Assembly: GCA_031308135.1 (NCBI GenBank)
Contig: JAHLJT010009436.1
Location: 214,867,420-214,931,419 of the forward strand
Direction of reading: 5' to 3'
DNA length: 64,000 bases
Origin: Acheta domesticus
Taxonomy: Eukaryota; Arthropoda; Insecta; Orthoptera; Gryllidae
Shown here: piece after piece, positions 1 through 10,299 of the stretch
Position numbering within the stretch: the stretch's first letter is position 1
Layout: each line of letters begins with the position of its first letter
Notes under the pieces: generated by a model
Told to the model about the DNA's origin: nothing
Databases searched by the model: none
What the model saw: the letters and a program-made list of their open reading frames with translations, nothing else
Translations under genes and position numbers: made by a program

Positions 1-749
1 TGCTATGGTGGGCGGGCCAGCTTGATATCAAGCTGGCCCGCCACCCCCTGTTTCGGGGTGAAGACGAGTGGTAAAAAAATTAGTTTTGCGGTAATAAATT
101 AGTAATAAAATAGTTAAAAATTATGGCACTAGTTTGGTTTGATTCTGCTATGGTGGGCGGGCCAGCTTGATATCAAGCTGGCCCGCCACCCCCTGTTTCG
201 GGGTGAAGACGAGTGGTAAAAAAATTAGTTTTGCGGTAATAAATTAGTAATAAAATAGTTAGAAATTATGGCATTAGTTTGGTTTGATTCTGCTATGGTG
301 GGCGGGCCAGCTTGATATCAAGCTGGCCCGCCACCCCCTGTTTCGGGGTGAAGACGAGTGGTAAAAAAATTAGTTTTGCGGTAATAAATTAGTAATAAAA
401 TAGTTAAAAATTATGGCACTAGTTTGGTTTGATTCTGCTATGGTGGGCGGGCCAGCTTGATATCAAGCTGGCCCGCCACCCCCTGTTTCGGGGTGAAGAC
501 GAGTGGTAAAAAAATTAGTTTTGCGGTAATAAATTAGTAATAAAATAGTTAGAAATTATGGCATTAGTTTGGTTTGATTCTGCTATGGTGGGCGGGCCAG
601 CTTGATATCAAGCTGGCCCGCCACCCGTTTTTTGGATGAAAATGAGTGGTAAAAAAATCGGGTTTGCGGTAATAAATTAGTAATAAAATAGTTAGAAATT
701 CTGGTACTAGTTTGGTTTGATTCTGCTATGGTGGGCGGGCCAGCTTGAT
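1..749. repeat. 145-bp tandem satellite array (five units plus a truncated sixth)
   Basis: Units start at 1, 146, 291, 436, 581 and 724, so the period is 145 bp (143 for the fifth unit). Units 1 and 3 share one set of variants (aaaaattatggcact) and units 2 and 4 another (agaaattatggcatt), so the array is organised as a 290-bp dimer. Unit 5 is the most diverged. Each unit has a GC-rich palindrome, a small second hairpin (CACCCC / GGGGTG, units 1-4 only) and about 90 bp of AT-rich spacer. The sixth copy stops at 749. The array continues past the left edge of the window. No coding potential is seen. Confidence 0.97.
11..42. repeat. Perfect 32-bp palindrome in satellite unit 1 (repeated in units 2-5)
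   Basis: The half-site GGCGGGCCAGCTTGAT is followed directly by its exact reverse complement with no spacer. Identical copies lie at 156-187, 301-332, 446-477 and 591-622. The sixth copy (734-749) has only the left half. The palindrome can form a cruciform or a 16-bp snap-back stem if transcribed. Its function is unknown. Confidence 0.97.
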
Positions 750-2980
750 GGACCTCCTTGTGAGGGGGAGTAGCGATCTCCAGCGTGCGCGCCCCGCGTC
801 CGCCTGCCTTCAATGGCGCGTGACACGCTGAAGCCTCCAGCAACGGCTTTTAAACATAGCTTATTGTGTGAAAGTTTCCATTGTGAGCGGATATGTAGCC
901 TCGAGGCTGCGCTATTAATCCCTTTGGCATACACGCAGCAGTGTAGATTTACTCCTGCGTCTCTACTGAATTATCATTTTCAACTCTTATTGAGCCAGAT
1001 TTTGTGATGACAGACCCCAAAACGTAATTACGAATATGGGAGTAGTCTCCATTTTAATCACTTCTAATGGTGATATAGTCTAAGACTCCTAAATTAGGGT
1101 AAAGGCACCATTGACTCATCTGTGACCTCTTCAAAAATAAAATATGAAAAATAAGAATTGTATACTTCCCACTTTTATCAAACTTGCGGAACATGGAACT
1201 TACGCTTGCTAGAGGCAAGGTGAAAAATGAAAATATACAGAAGAGAAAAAATGGATTAAGTATAAGTTGTAAATATCTTATTAATATTGGCATGATGTAA
1301 CTTGAACCGGGACTTTTTTGGTTTTCAAGGGTCACAAATACAATCAAGGGAATGAGAATCGAGTGGCCATTACTCAGCCATGAGTCAAGCAGCTGACCAT
1401 TACCAAAATTTTGCCATTTTCAAGTGGCCCCGAATGGATCAAAATCGGGATTTAGAAATACATTAATAAACATAGAATTAATTGAAATTTGGCCAATTTT
1501 AGGAATGGGATCCCTTAAGAAAGAGGAATGTTAATTGCTATTGGATTTTGAATTAAATGCAGAAGCCCGAGCATTTGAAGAAATCTACAAAAATGTTCTC
1601 AGCCATTGCCCCTATTTGTGCTTTTTAATGTAATTATTCCATTTTATTATTAAAATTATTTTATTAGCCAAAAATGTAACTGGCATGAAACGATGTTTTC
1701 CGACCTCATTGCGACAAAACGTGTTAAACTATGTGAATAATTTTGTCGATAACAATTAAGAGTATTACTGTTCTTATAATCTGATCTTACAAGAAGAATT
1801 GCATATTTGATGGAATAAAGATAAAATTAAAAGCGCCATATCAGATCTGGCAATAATTTTTAACTCTGTTTTCTTACCAATACTATCACCAATGAAAATA
1901 TAAAATTCGCAGTTTTAGATCGGATAACATCTACGACTTAAATATTATATTATTGAAGTCATTAAAACTATACATGATTATACTATACATGATTTGAAAT
2001 TAGTTGAAAGCATTAGTTGAGAGAAGACCTATCGCGGCTCTGCAGTGAACGGTAATGAGAAGGCACCAGAGAAGGGGTGAAAGTGAGAGAGCAGACAGAA
2101 AGCGCTTAGTTTCGCCACCCGCCGTAATGCAGCGCCACTGGCTGCGCCGCCAGCTGTGCCCGGCGCCGCGAGAGGAAATTTCTGACGCTGAGTTAACGGG
2201 ACTCGGTTGAATTATTTGCATGGGAACCGCATATCAATTTCATCGGCTCTCGCGTATATTCAATAATATTGTAACCGTTTAATTAAGATAATGATTAATC
2301 ATATTTAATAACAACTCTATTGCATATTGCTCGGTCACAGAATTCCTAACGATCCAGAAGGCAATATAACGTCACTCATTAAACATGCATTAGTTCTTGA
2401 TCTTTCTAGGCCAACGATAAAATTACAGCTGTAACCACACATACGTTTCCGCAGAACGTGCCATATTTCCACTCTGTTCTAGAAACAGTAAAATGTTTAA
2501 TATTACTTTGCTAAAGCGCTAAAGGAAAAGTTACTTCCCATGACAACACATGTTAAAATTACTTTATTTCCAAAAAGGTATTGCAAAACTCTTACTTACA
2601 GCCATCTTATATATCTTCGATGATTATTACGTACACTAATTCTCAGATGTATATTTTCTAACTATATTCGTACAAACTATTTTTTCTGAATATCGTGTTT
2701 TTTCGTAGGAAACCCAATATACGATTATATTAGTAAATTAAACCATCGTTTTTCATTACGACATCCCATTGCAATATTACGTCTAAGAGGCGGAGTTTCA
2801 ATACGATTTACTTCATGATCCAAATGCTCCTGGATGCCAAATCAATACTGAGAAGCTCCATTGGCAATCAGATAAATAATATAACAGCACCATGAAACAA
2901 TTATTAATAACAGTTAAAATTCAAAAGGAAACAAATGTAGTAATGAACAAGTTCAAGAGAATAATTGCATTAAGTAACTG
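750..2980. other. Non-coding stretch, 3' intron side of the semaphorin exon
   Basis: This is mostly AT-rich DNA without a recognisable gene. 750-830 is GC-rich, and a short GC-rich patch sits at 2110-2180. No second semaphorin exon (the next part of the sema domain would be expected here on the minus strand) was recognised, so the intron continues off the left edge unless a short exon was missed. Confidence 0.6.
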
Positions 2981-2983
2981 AGT

Positions 2984-2989
2984 ACTTAC
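2984..2989 (-). other. Splice donor after the semaphorin exon
   Basis: Read on the minus strand the exon ends ...ATC TAT and is followed by GTAAGT, a consensus 5' splice site. It falls exactly where the semaphorin similarity ends. Confidence 0.85.
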
Positions 2990-3097
2990 ATAGATAACCC
3001 AATCCTTCGGACTATGGGCATTGGTGCCGCAGATGTATAATCTACCTCCATCTCCCATTGGCTGAATAACGCGGATGTGGTTCCGGCAATCGAAATG
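2990..3097 (-). CDS. Sema2a: Internal exon of a class 2 (secreted) semaphorin, Sema-2A/2B-like
   Basis: Class 2 semaphorins are secreted axon-guidance ligands of arthropods that signal through plexin receptors on growth cones. This 108-bp exon encodes 36 residues in phase 0 at both ends. It contains FDCRNHIRVIQ followed by LYICGTNAHSPKDW, which matches the early part of the sema beta-propeller in insect Sema-2A, including the conserved Cys before (N)HIRVIQ and the Cys of CGTNAH. The NAHSPKDW extension separates class 2 from other semaphorins, which usually have a Pro-x-Cys there. The exon is bounded by a T-rich tract plus CAG acceptor on its right and GTAAGT on its left. There are no stops or frameshifts, so it looks like a live gene. 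The remaining exons (signal peptide, rest of the sema domain, PSI, Ig) are not seen in the window. The choice between the 2A and 2B paralogues is not secure. Confidence 0.9.
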
Positions 3098-3122
3098 CTG
3101 AAACAAAAAAATACAACAGTCA
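3098..3122 (-). other. Splice acceptor before the semaphorin exon
   Basis: On the minus strand the sequence is a pyrimidine-rich run (TATTTTTTTGTTTCAG) directly before the first codon of the exon (CAT, His). This is a good 3' splice site with the AG at 3098-3099. Confidence 0.85.
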
Positions 3123-3489
3123 GAAAATCAAAGGCAAGTGAGGTAAGATAATTACCAGAAGAATACTGTGTATTGAAGCAAATTATTCATTGCGATACAT
3201 TTTACGAATTCAAAATAAAAAAAGCAGATATGCGTAACTCATTGTCTCTATGGCACGTGCGGACACGTCTGGAATAAGTGAATTCCAAAAATTCCGACAG
3301 AAGTCCTGAAATTGTTACATTCCTTTCACCGTTTCACAAAAGCGGGCGAGAACGTGCAGTCCGGAACTCGGTCATATGAAATACCCTCCACGCGCCTCGA
3401 TACAGCGCGAGACGCGAAAGCAAAGAGGGGGTGCGCGGCGAAAATCGCTTCCTCCGCAGTCAGATCGAGTCGGCGCTGCGAGAGGTGGA

Positions 3490-3830
3490 ACTTTCCCGGA
3501 AGGGGAGGGGCAGGGCGAGGCGGGGCGGACGGGGCGGACGGGGTGGGGCGGGGCAGGACGGGGCGCGGCGGTGCGGATGGGGCGGGGCAGGCGGAGCAGG
3601 GCAGGGAGAGTCGGGTGGGGCGGGGCGGGGCGGGGGCGAGGCAGGGCAGGGAGGGTCGGACGGGTGGGTGGGGCGGGGCGGGGCGGGGCGGGGCGGGGCG
3701 GGGCAGGGCAGGGAAGGTCGGATGGGGCGGGTCGGATTGGGCGGGGAGGGGCTGGTGAGGCGGGGAGGGGCTGGTGGGGCGGGGTGGGGCGGGGCGGGGC
3801 GGTGCAGATAAGAGCGCGGTGGAGCAAGGT
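3490..3830. repeat. G-rich low-complexity array built on GGGGC
   Basis: The plus strand is a run of GGGGC, GGGGCA and GGGGCGGA-type units with scattered variants, and has almost no C outside the unit. It resembles tandem GC boxes and has strong G-quadruplex potential. Long open frames on both strands (Gly/Arg-rich or Pro/Ala-rich) come from the composition and are not called as genes. Confidence 0.9.
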
Positions 3831-4159
3831 ATAGCGGGTGGCAGAGGGGCGACGGAGGCAAGCGAACGGTTGCACTGCAAGGCGAAGCGGAGTGGAGCTG
3901 AGCGGGTGGAGTGAAATGAAGCGGGACGAAGTGAAGGGAGCGAATGGGAATGAACGGGAAGTAAGGGGAATAAGACAACAGATGGACGTATGGGGGATAT
4001 ACGCTCGTACAAGAGATCACATAGAAGTGTTGTACATGATAAAAAAGTTGCAAACATGGACGAAGGCAATGACTGATCAGCCACTGCAATCAGCAGCAGA
4101 AAAATGGCATCTCACAGTCGATATTAAGACCCGATTTCCACGTATCCATTTGAACGATT
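3831..4159. other. Purine-biased flank, no gene
   Basis: The sequence is G/A-rich on the plus strand and shades from the G-rich array into ordinary sequence. No gene or element is recognised. Confidence 0.5.
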
Positions 4160-4745
4160 TATGTTGTTAGGGTGTTTTAACGTAAGCGCGCATGCGCACA
4201 GTGGCCTCTGGGACGACAAAGTCGCTCTGCGCATGCGCGCGTTCGCCAAAACCCGCGAAAGCGTTCGTCAAAAGGAAACGTTGAAATATGATCTTAGTGA
4301 ATGTCATACTACTTGGGCCGCGCGATCACGTTCACGTCGATAAGTGCTCGTGGAGGCCCCAGCGGGCGGAGCCCTGTGGACGTTCGCCTGGCGCGTCGCT
4401 GCAACGCGAGGCAACGGGCGTTCACTCACGACAAAGGGCGCGCTCGCTCCTCGCCAGGCGGTGACGTGCCGCGCCGCGCCGCGCCGAGCGAAAATCCGGG
4501 TGTAATATCTAGAAGTTTCTATGGACACGGCGGCGGATAATTCCGGGAGGCGGGACGACGGCCGGGCGGCGAGGGACGGCGGGGAGCGGGACGGGCAGCG
4601 CCGGAGGGGAGACCCGCAGCCCAGTGCGTCGGGGAAAGACGACACGCGGGGAATAATGGCGCCGAAATTGTTGCCAAGTGCCGATCCCCCCACCGTCACT
4701 GCCGCTGCGGCGTAGCACAGTGGGTCGAACTGTCGGCGTCAGCGC
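4160..4745. other. CpG island
   Basis: This block is dense in CpG, with runs such as gcgccgcgccgcgccgagcg near 4467, between AT-rich neighbours. It could be a promoter or an unmethylated regulatory island. No coding exon is supported. Confidence 0.7.
4187..4240. promoter_or_regulatory. Pair of NRF1/EWG-type motifs in inverted arrangement
   Basis: Two near-palindromic GCGCATGCGC sites lie at 4188-4197 and 4230-4239 (extended forms CGCGCATGCGCA and TGCGCATGCGCG) at the left edge of a CpG island. GCGCATGCGC is the known binding site of NRF1, called Erect wing in flies. That these sites are bound is inference. Confidence 0.45.
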
Positions 4746-5159
4746 GCATGGGAAATTTCCTGACACGTCCGAGCAACTGAAATGAAAAGAAAATTATCCG
4801 ACATAAAATGAGTGTGTATCGTTTTCATCAACATATTTTCGGCGGATTTTCAATAGCTTTTTTCTCGTTGGGAGATGTCTGACTGTCAGTGTTTTTGCCC
4901 ATTCACAAATAACTGAAGACATTTAAAAATATTTTATATATTTTTTTGCTCGTCTTCTTTCGTGAGGAAATGAGATATTTCTTTTACAAACTTATCGCCT
5001 CTACAGCATTTCACGAATTGCAAAACCTGCAATTGAGAACTGCATTTCTTTATCCCTCTCAATTAATCGTTCCATCTCATAAAGAATTGATTTCTCTCTA
5101 TGACTTCATAAATAAGCATTTAGGGTATCTCCGTTAACTTCCAGATCAATGCTAGCTTT
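4746..5159. other. AT-rich non-coding stretch
   Basis: This is AT-rich DNA between two CpG islands. A 63-codon open frame at 4946-5137 has no recognisable similarity and is probably chance. Confidence 0.5.
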
Positions 5160-5570
5160 TTGACCGCTATCGGACAAGTGTGCCGGCGCGTCGCGTTGGC
5201 GGTGGAGGGGGTGGGGGGCGGGGAAGTGAGGTGCGAGGGCAGGAGGCGCTGAGACGCAGTCGCGTGCAACTATTGAGGGCGCCGCATATTTAGGGGCGCA
5301 CTTAGCGACGGGGGTTTAATTTATGGCGGCGGGGGTGAAGCGAGCCGGAGGCGTGCGAGCCGGCGGGTGAGCGAGCGCGCGGGGGTGAAGTACGACGGCG
5401 GTGGCGGCGGAGACAGGGTGGCAGAGTTTCCCAGAAGGGAGAGGAAATTGGGGGGATGCGGAGGAGGGGAGGAGACGTCGATGAGCAGCGAGTTGGATGT
5501 CGGTGAGAGGCGGCGACAATGTTCACCGTGAAAGACGTGGAGAGGTTCCTAGAGACGGTAAGCCTCGGGC
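5160..5570. other. CpG island with a possible first exon end
   Basis: This GC-rich, CpG-dense block ends in an ATG at 5519 followed by 13 codons and a donor-like ACG/GTAAGC at 5555-5563. It could be a plus-strand promoter with a 5' exon. The peptide is too short to recognise, so no gene is called. Confidence 0.45.
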
Positions 5571-7140
5571 CATGGTGGGGAAGGTCGTTACGAGGAGGAA
5601 CAAAAGGAAAAGGAATAAAAAAAGGAAAGAAGGGAGAAACAGAAAAACGCGTCAAGAGTGGAGAACGAGATAATTTTCAGGAACAAAACTGTTATGATGA
5701 CTAAAGTGTTTCGGACGAGGAGATTAGAATGTAGAGAGTTGGTATAATAATGAATGATGGGAAATGTGAGAGTTTTTTTATGCGTCATATAAGTTGAATG
5801 GGAAATAGGTAAAGGTTGTCACGCGGTCGTTCCGCACCGAATAGTAGAGGGAGAATAGCAGAAGCTGACAAGGAGAGACGTGACAGGGAGTAGAAGTGTG
5901 TCTAAGCTAACAAATGCGATATTAACAAACAACGGACATGCGAAGGAAGACAGACGTCGAAGCAACTTCGGGGGGGGGCAACGAACAGTATAGTGGACAG
6001 AGCCCACTCGCTGGCTGCAGGTCACGATAGTAAACGTGGAGTTGAGACGCGACCAGCGAGCAACACTGTACCAGAACACGGAGAATAAAGGAACGAACTA
6101 ATAGCCTGCTACAGTTGAGAAACACGGCATACGTCGGTGAACCCGCGGTAAGAGGACCGGGAGAGGGAGAGGGTCGGAAGCCGAGTGGATCGCGGAAGGC
6201 GCTCTGTCGGCGACATTCCGCGTCGCCGCGGGCGAGCCGAGTCGACTTTTACGACGTCCTCGCGCTGTTGCCCCGGGGACCGCGTTTATGATTACTGTCG
6301 CTGCGACAACGCCTCTCAGCCCCGTCCTTCCCTACCGGCGAAACGGTAGATGCCGCGGGGCAGGTGCAAAGCACGAGTGTTAGACGCGACATTCCTCGAA
6401 TGTGGCATGTTGCAGTTGCAAGGGAAATCGGGAGCGAGGATCAGTGCAAGACCGCAGGAATTTACAATTAAGAGAGAAGTTAGAAAGGTAAAATATACGT
6501 TCTCGCGATTTCCAGGTAAATCTGTACAGAATATTTTCTCACTGAATATAATTATACAAAACATACTCACAGGTAAAAAGACGTACGTTTTATTAAAGTA
6601 TTCACATGGAAGTATTCACATGGAATTCACATTAAAGTATTCATTGGAATAAGTATTAGGCTAAACTATGTTATCATCAGATTATATATATTTAACTCAT
6701 GAACGTACTTTTAAATACATTAACGCATTGTTAGCGAAGTCTAAACAATTTAAATTATTAGTCTAGTTTGTATCTATTATTGTAGATACAAACTAGTCGA
6801 AATAAATGTCTTTCCTTTTAAAAGGATAATTCTTAGTTCAAATGAACAAGGATAAACAATGAGAGCATCATCGAGAAACTCAACTACTAAACGTTTGAGC
6901 AATAGAATCAGAAAAAGAGTTGTCTCATATGAAAAAATTCACGAGAACAGTACTCTTTCTCTATTTGAAAATTATCTATAACCGGAAAGAGACGCCATTT
7001 ATTACAGAGAGCGAAATTCCTAACAGAAATGTATATCGGAATTGCACGGCGGGAAACGAATATTAACGGAGACAAAATGAACTCGCAAAATATGATAAAT
7101 CGATAAGCACGATAGCCAATCCGCGCGTAAAGTGTAAAAT
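5571..7140. other. Mixed non-coding stretch
   Basis: A purine-biased skirt (5571-5720) is followed by moderately GC-rich sequence to about 6350 and then AT-rich sequence. A short direct repeat of tattcacatggaa lies near 6598-6625. No gene is seen. Confidence 0.5.
6763..6796. repeat. Perfect 14-bp inverted repeat (hairpin)
   Basis: CTAGTTTGTATCTA and its exact reverse complement flank a 6-base loop (ttattg). It stands alone in AT-rich DNA and is not clearly part of a larger element. Confidence 0.85.
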
Positions 7141-7259
7141 CAGCCCGAACTCCGCGGCGAGGAGCGGCCCATCCATTATCGTTTGGGCCGACGGATTCGT
7201 TACGCCGCCGCCGCCGTCGCCGCCGCTCCGCGCGCTGAATGCATTCCGCGGGGAATGCG

Positions 7260-7840
7260 TTTGCGCGAGCCAAGCGCCAGCAGCGGGGCGGAGAGCAGAC
7301 AGGACGGAGAGAGCGGAAAAGGTAGAGAGAGCGATACGAGCAGGGAAAGCGGTAAGGGTGGAGAACGATAAGCGTGGAGAGAGCGATAAAGAAAAGGGTG
7401 GAGAGAGCGATGAGGGAGGAGAGAGCGATGAGAGTGGAGAGAACGAAAGGGTGAAGAGAACGAAAGGGTGGAGAAAACAATAAGGACAGAGAATGCGGAA
7501 AGGGTGGAGATAAAGAAAAGGGTGGAGAGAGCGATGAGGGAGGAGAGAGCGATGACAGTGGAGAGAACGAAAGGGTGAAGAGAACGAAAGGGTGGAGAAA
7601 ACAAGACAGAGAATGCGGAAAGGGTGGAGAACGATAATCGTGGGGAGAGCGATAAGGGTGGTGAGAACGAAAGAGCGGAGAGATAGATAAGCGGCGATGA
7701 GGGTGGAGAGAGCGATGAGAGTGGAGAGAGCGATGAGAGTGGAGAGAGCGATGAGGGTAGAGAGAGCGAAGAGGGCGGAACGAAAGGAAAGGGCAAAGAA
7801 AGCGGAAAGGGCAGCGAGAGCAAAAGAGCGGAGACAGGGG
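7260..7840. repeat. Polypurine minisatellite region
   Basis: The plus strand is almost only G and A with regular gtggagagagcgatgag-type units. It contains a 124-bp direct duplication (7385-7508 and 7509 to about 7629, the second copy with a 4-bp deletion) and a cleaner run of an 18-bp unit at about 7690-7765, readable as MRVERA repeats. Homopurine tracts of this kind can form triplex DNA. The long minus-strand open frames rich in Leu/Ser/Pro/Phe are composition artefacts. Confidence 0.85.
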
Positions 7841-8690
7841 AATGACCTGATACTGGGAATGGCGGGGTCGGAGTGGGTTGGAGCTTTTGTGGGGTGAGCA
7901 GTCGGGACAGGGCAGCTGTGAGACTGGTTGAATGTGAGAGACGAGACGGAGAAGCACATGGGCGGCTGGGGTGGGGCGAACCGCGGAAGTGGGGTGTGGC
8001 GTGGGAACGAATGTGACGAGGTGTGAAGAGGTCGCTGAAGCATGTGAATGAGGACATATTAAGAGCAAACAGGACAGGATCGGTCAAGTCGAATTGGAAG
8101 AATGTGTGATGTAAAACAAAGGGGACAAATGCGAATCCTTAATAGACGAGATGGTAGTAACTCACAGCAAAAAGAGGAGGTGCCAAGACGGAAGCAAAAC
8201 TATTGAAGAACCTTGTGGAGATGTATGTGGAACATCGATAATGGGATTGCGCAAATCTCGTACGTTCTCGAAAGCTACGGTATTTCGAGAAGGCAGAAAT
8301 GAGACTGGGGGAAGGGGAGCCTTCAGAGGAGATCGAGCAGTGACTACACTTACGAATAGGTAAATGGAGGAGCCGAATTTGATCCTAATGAAAGGTACCG
8401 AGAGCAGGAGAGAAAATCTGGTCAGACTTAACAAAGCAGCAGTATAAGTGTAGAGGGAAGTAAATTTATGCAAAATTAGAAGAGCGACGTTTGGACAGAA
8501 GTAGAAGACAAATGATACAAAATATATTCTCGCAGAACAGAGAAAATAGATGAGTCGACAGGGAAAGGCAGAATGTGAATGCAGAAGCGAAAGGCTGGAA
8601 GCGGGTATTGATAGAACAGAGGTGACGGACGAGGAGCCAGCGAGCAGAGGTAAAAGAAACGAGAGGTGAGAGACGAAAGACGAGAAACGA
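7841..8690. other. Purine-biased non-coding stretch
   Basis: This continues the G/A bias of the preceding minisatellite at lower regularity. No gene is recognised. Confidence 0.5.
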
Positions 8691-8699
8691 GATGGTTCA

Positions 8700-8990
8700 A
8701 GCGAGAGGCAGGAGGTGTGTCGGCCGGATTCCGCGTAGCCGGAATTCCATTAATGCGTTCCGCTGGCAATGTATGCAGATTTGATTATTCGTGCCGACTT
8801 TCGGCGGGCCGTACCTTCGGCATCGGGGATTGGATTAAAAACACCGCCGGCGAGCGGCGAGAGGGGCGGGCGGGGATCGAACACGCGCGCTTCGGCGGCC
8901 GGCCGCTCCAATGAGCGCCGGCGACTGATTAACCGCCGCGCAGATTAGCCAACTTAAACATGTTAGACGCACCGCTCGATGGAGAGGAAC
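8700..8990. promoter_or_regulatory. Candidate regulatory block (complex, GC-balanced)
   Basis: Unlike its neighbours this is high-complexity sequence mixing CpGs with TTAAT/ATTA-type homeodomain cores (ccattaatgcg, gattaaccgcc). It has no coding frame of interest. A regulatory role is inference from texture only. Confidence 0.3.
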
Positions 8991-9480
8991 GGGGACTGCA
9001 TAAAACATTTCCGTTGATTTAAACGGGCCGAAATGGGACAGTATTTACGTGGTTACGTTATTGTACATCTGAAATATAACTTCCAAGGTATTTTTACATT
9101 GATGTTTTTTTTCTCGTAGATTCGTCAATTTAAGAAAGTATTTTTAAGATAATGTAATTTAAAAGTAAACATTCACAAATATTTTTAAAAATGACAGAAT
9201 TATCATTTGAGCCAGATGCTCACTTCATTAATTTTCAATAATACAAAGTGAAGAAGTGGAACTCCGAAAATACATTTTTCTAGATTTCACAAATTAACAG
9301 AATAGGGTCAATGTTTTTTTTAGAGAAAAAGTTTTCTAAGATCACCTAAGTACAGTTAATAATCTTCTATAATTAATAGTGAATAGTATCAGTAAATCAT
9401 TACTGATTTTCACTGCTTGCACATCACGTGACTTTGCAGATACTCAAGAACCACAGTCACCTACAAGACAAACTGGTCTT
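8991..9480. other. AT-rich non-coding stretch
   Basis: Nothing recognisable was seen in this AT-rich stretch. Confidence 0.5.
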
Positions 9481-10260
9481 AAACAGAAGTATATGAAATA
9501 ACGCTCCACCCGCAGAACGAGCGGGTAGAATTCTCTTTTTCACTTCCCTCGCCTGATATTTCGAAACGGAGGCGTTTTCTGTCGCGGCGTTTCCGCCCCG
9601 CTGGAAACAAGAGAAGGGGCGCGCGCGCCGCGCTCTCTTGGGCCGCTGAGGTCAAACATCGCTCGCGTAACGCTCCACAAGCCCCTCTAACATTTTGTTC
9701 AGTTCCAGGATGAAGCGCAAAAATGCCACACGGAAAGAAAAGGGGACGCAAAAATATGCCGAACGACTTTTCAAGAGGAGGCGAAGGGAGGAAGGTGCCT
9801 TTGTGAGGGGGCGGGGGGAAGCTAAGATGAGAAAAGTTTGAGAATAGACGGTGTAGAATGTAGCGAGCAGAGAGTGACGCGGAGAGGGGCGGGGAGGAGA
9901 GGAAAGGGGCGACGAGGGAAAGGGGGAGGGGAGGAGGAGGAGGAGGAGGAGGTGGGGTTGGCCCATTGTCGCCGGTCAGAGGACGTCTTGGGAGCGTAAG
10001 AAGAGGGCAAACCACCCCTTGGAAACCTTCTCAGACTTCGAGAAAAAGTAGCATTGGCGTTCCGTCTCCAGAGTGAAAGAACTGAGAGGAGACGCTGATT
10101 CTTAAACAGTGCCTCGGGGGTAATAAACTAACCCGTTGAACAAACTGTCTCAGAAAAAAAGCGTATGTAAAGGTGAAAGATCTTATTCGTCGTCAGGGAT
10201 AAGGAATACCGCTCCGCAAGTCTGCAGACAATATTTCTTCTTATAGAAGCAAAATTATTG
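9481..10260. other. GC-rich to purine-rich non-coding stretch
   Basis: A GC-rich start (9520-9680) grades into a purine-rich tract with a (GGA)n run at 9930-9951. The proline-rich minus-strand frame through it is low complexity. Confidence 0.5.
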
Positions 10261-10299
10261 AGATATCAAACCGTACACACAAAGCAAAAAAAACCCTTT

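Noticed and set aside
11..42. Cloning-vector contamination (agcttgatatc resembles a HindIII-EcoRV polylinker)
   Set aside because: The word is the centre of a perfect 32-bp dyad repeated every 145 bp within non-vector sequence, and no other vector sequence is present.
1..749. CRISPR array
   Set aside because: Units are 145 bp tandem copies without unique spacers, in eukaryotic DNA, and adjacent units are nearly identical throughout.
3326..4089. Pro/Ala-rich minus-strand frames up to 252 codons
   Set aside because: They are products of the GGGGC low-complexity array, with similar-length frames on the other strand.
7063..8068. Leu/Ser/Pro-rich 326-386-codon minus-strand frames
   Set aside because: They are translations of the polypyrimidine strand of a minisatellite, where stop codons are rare.
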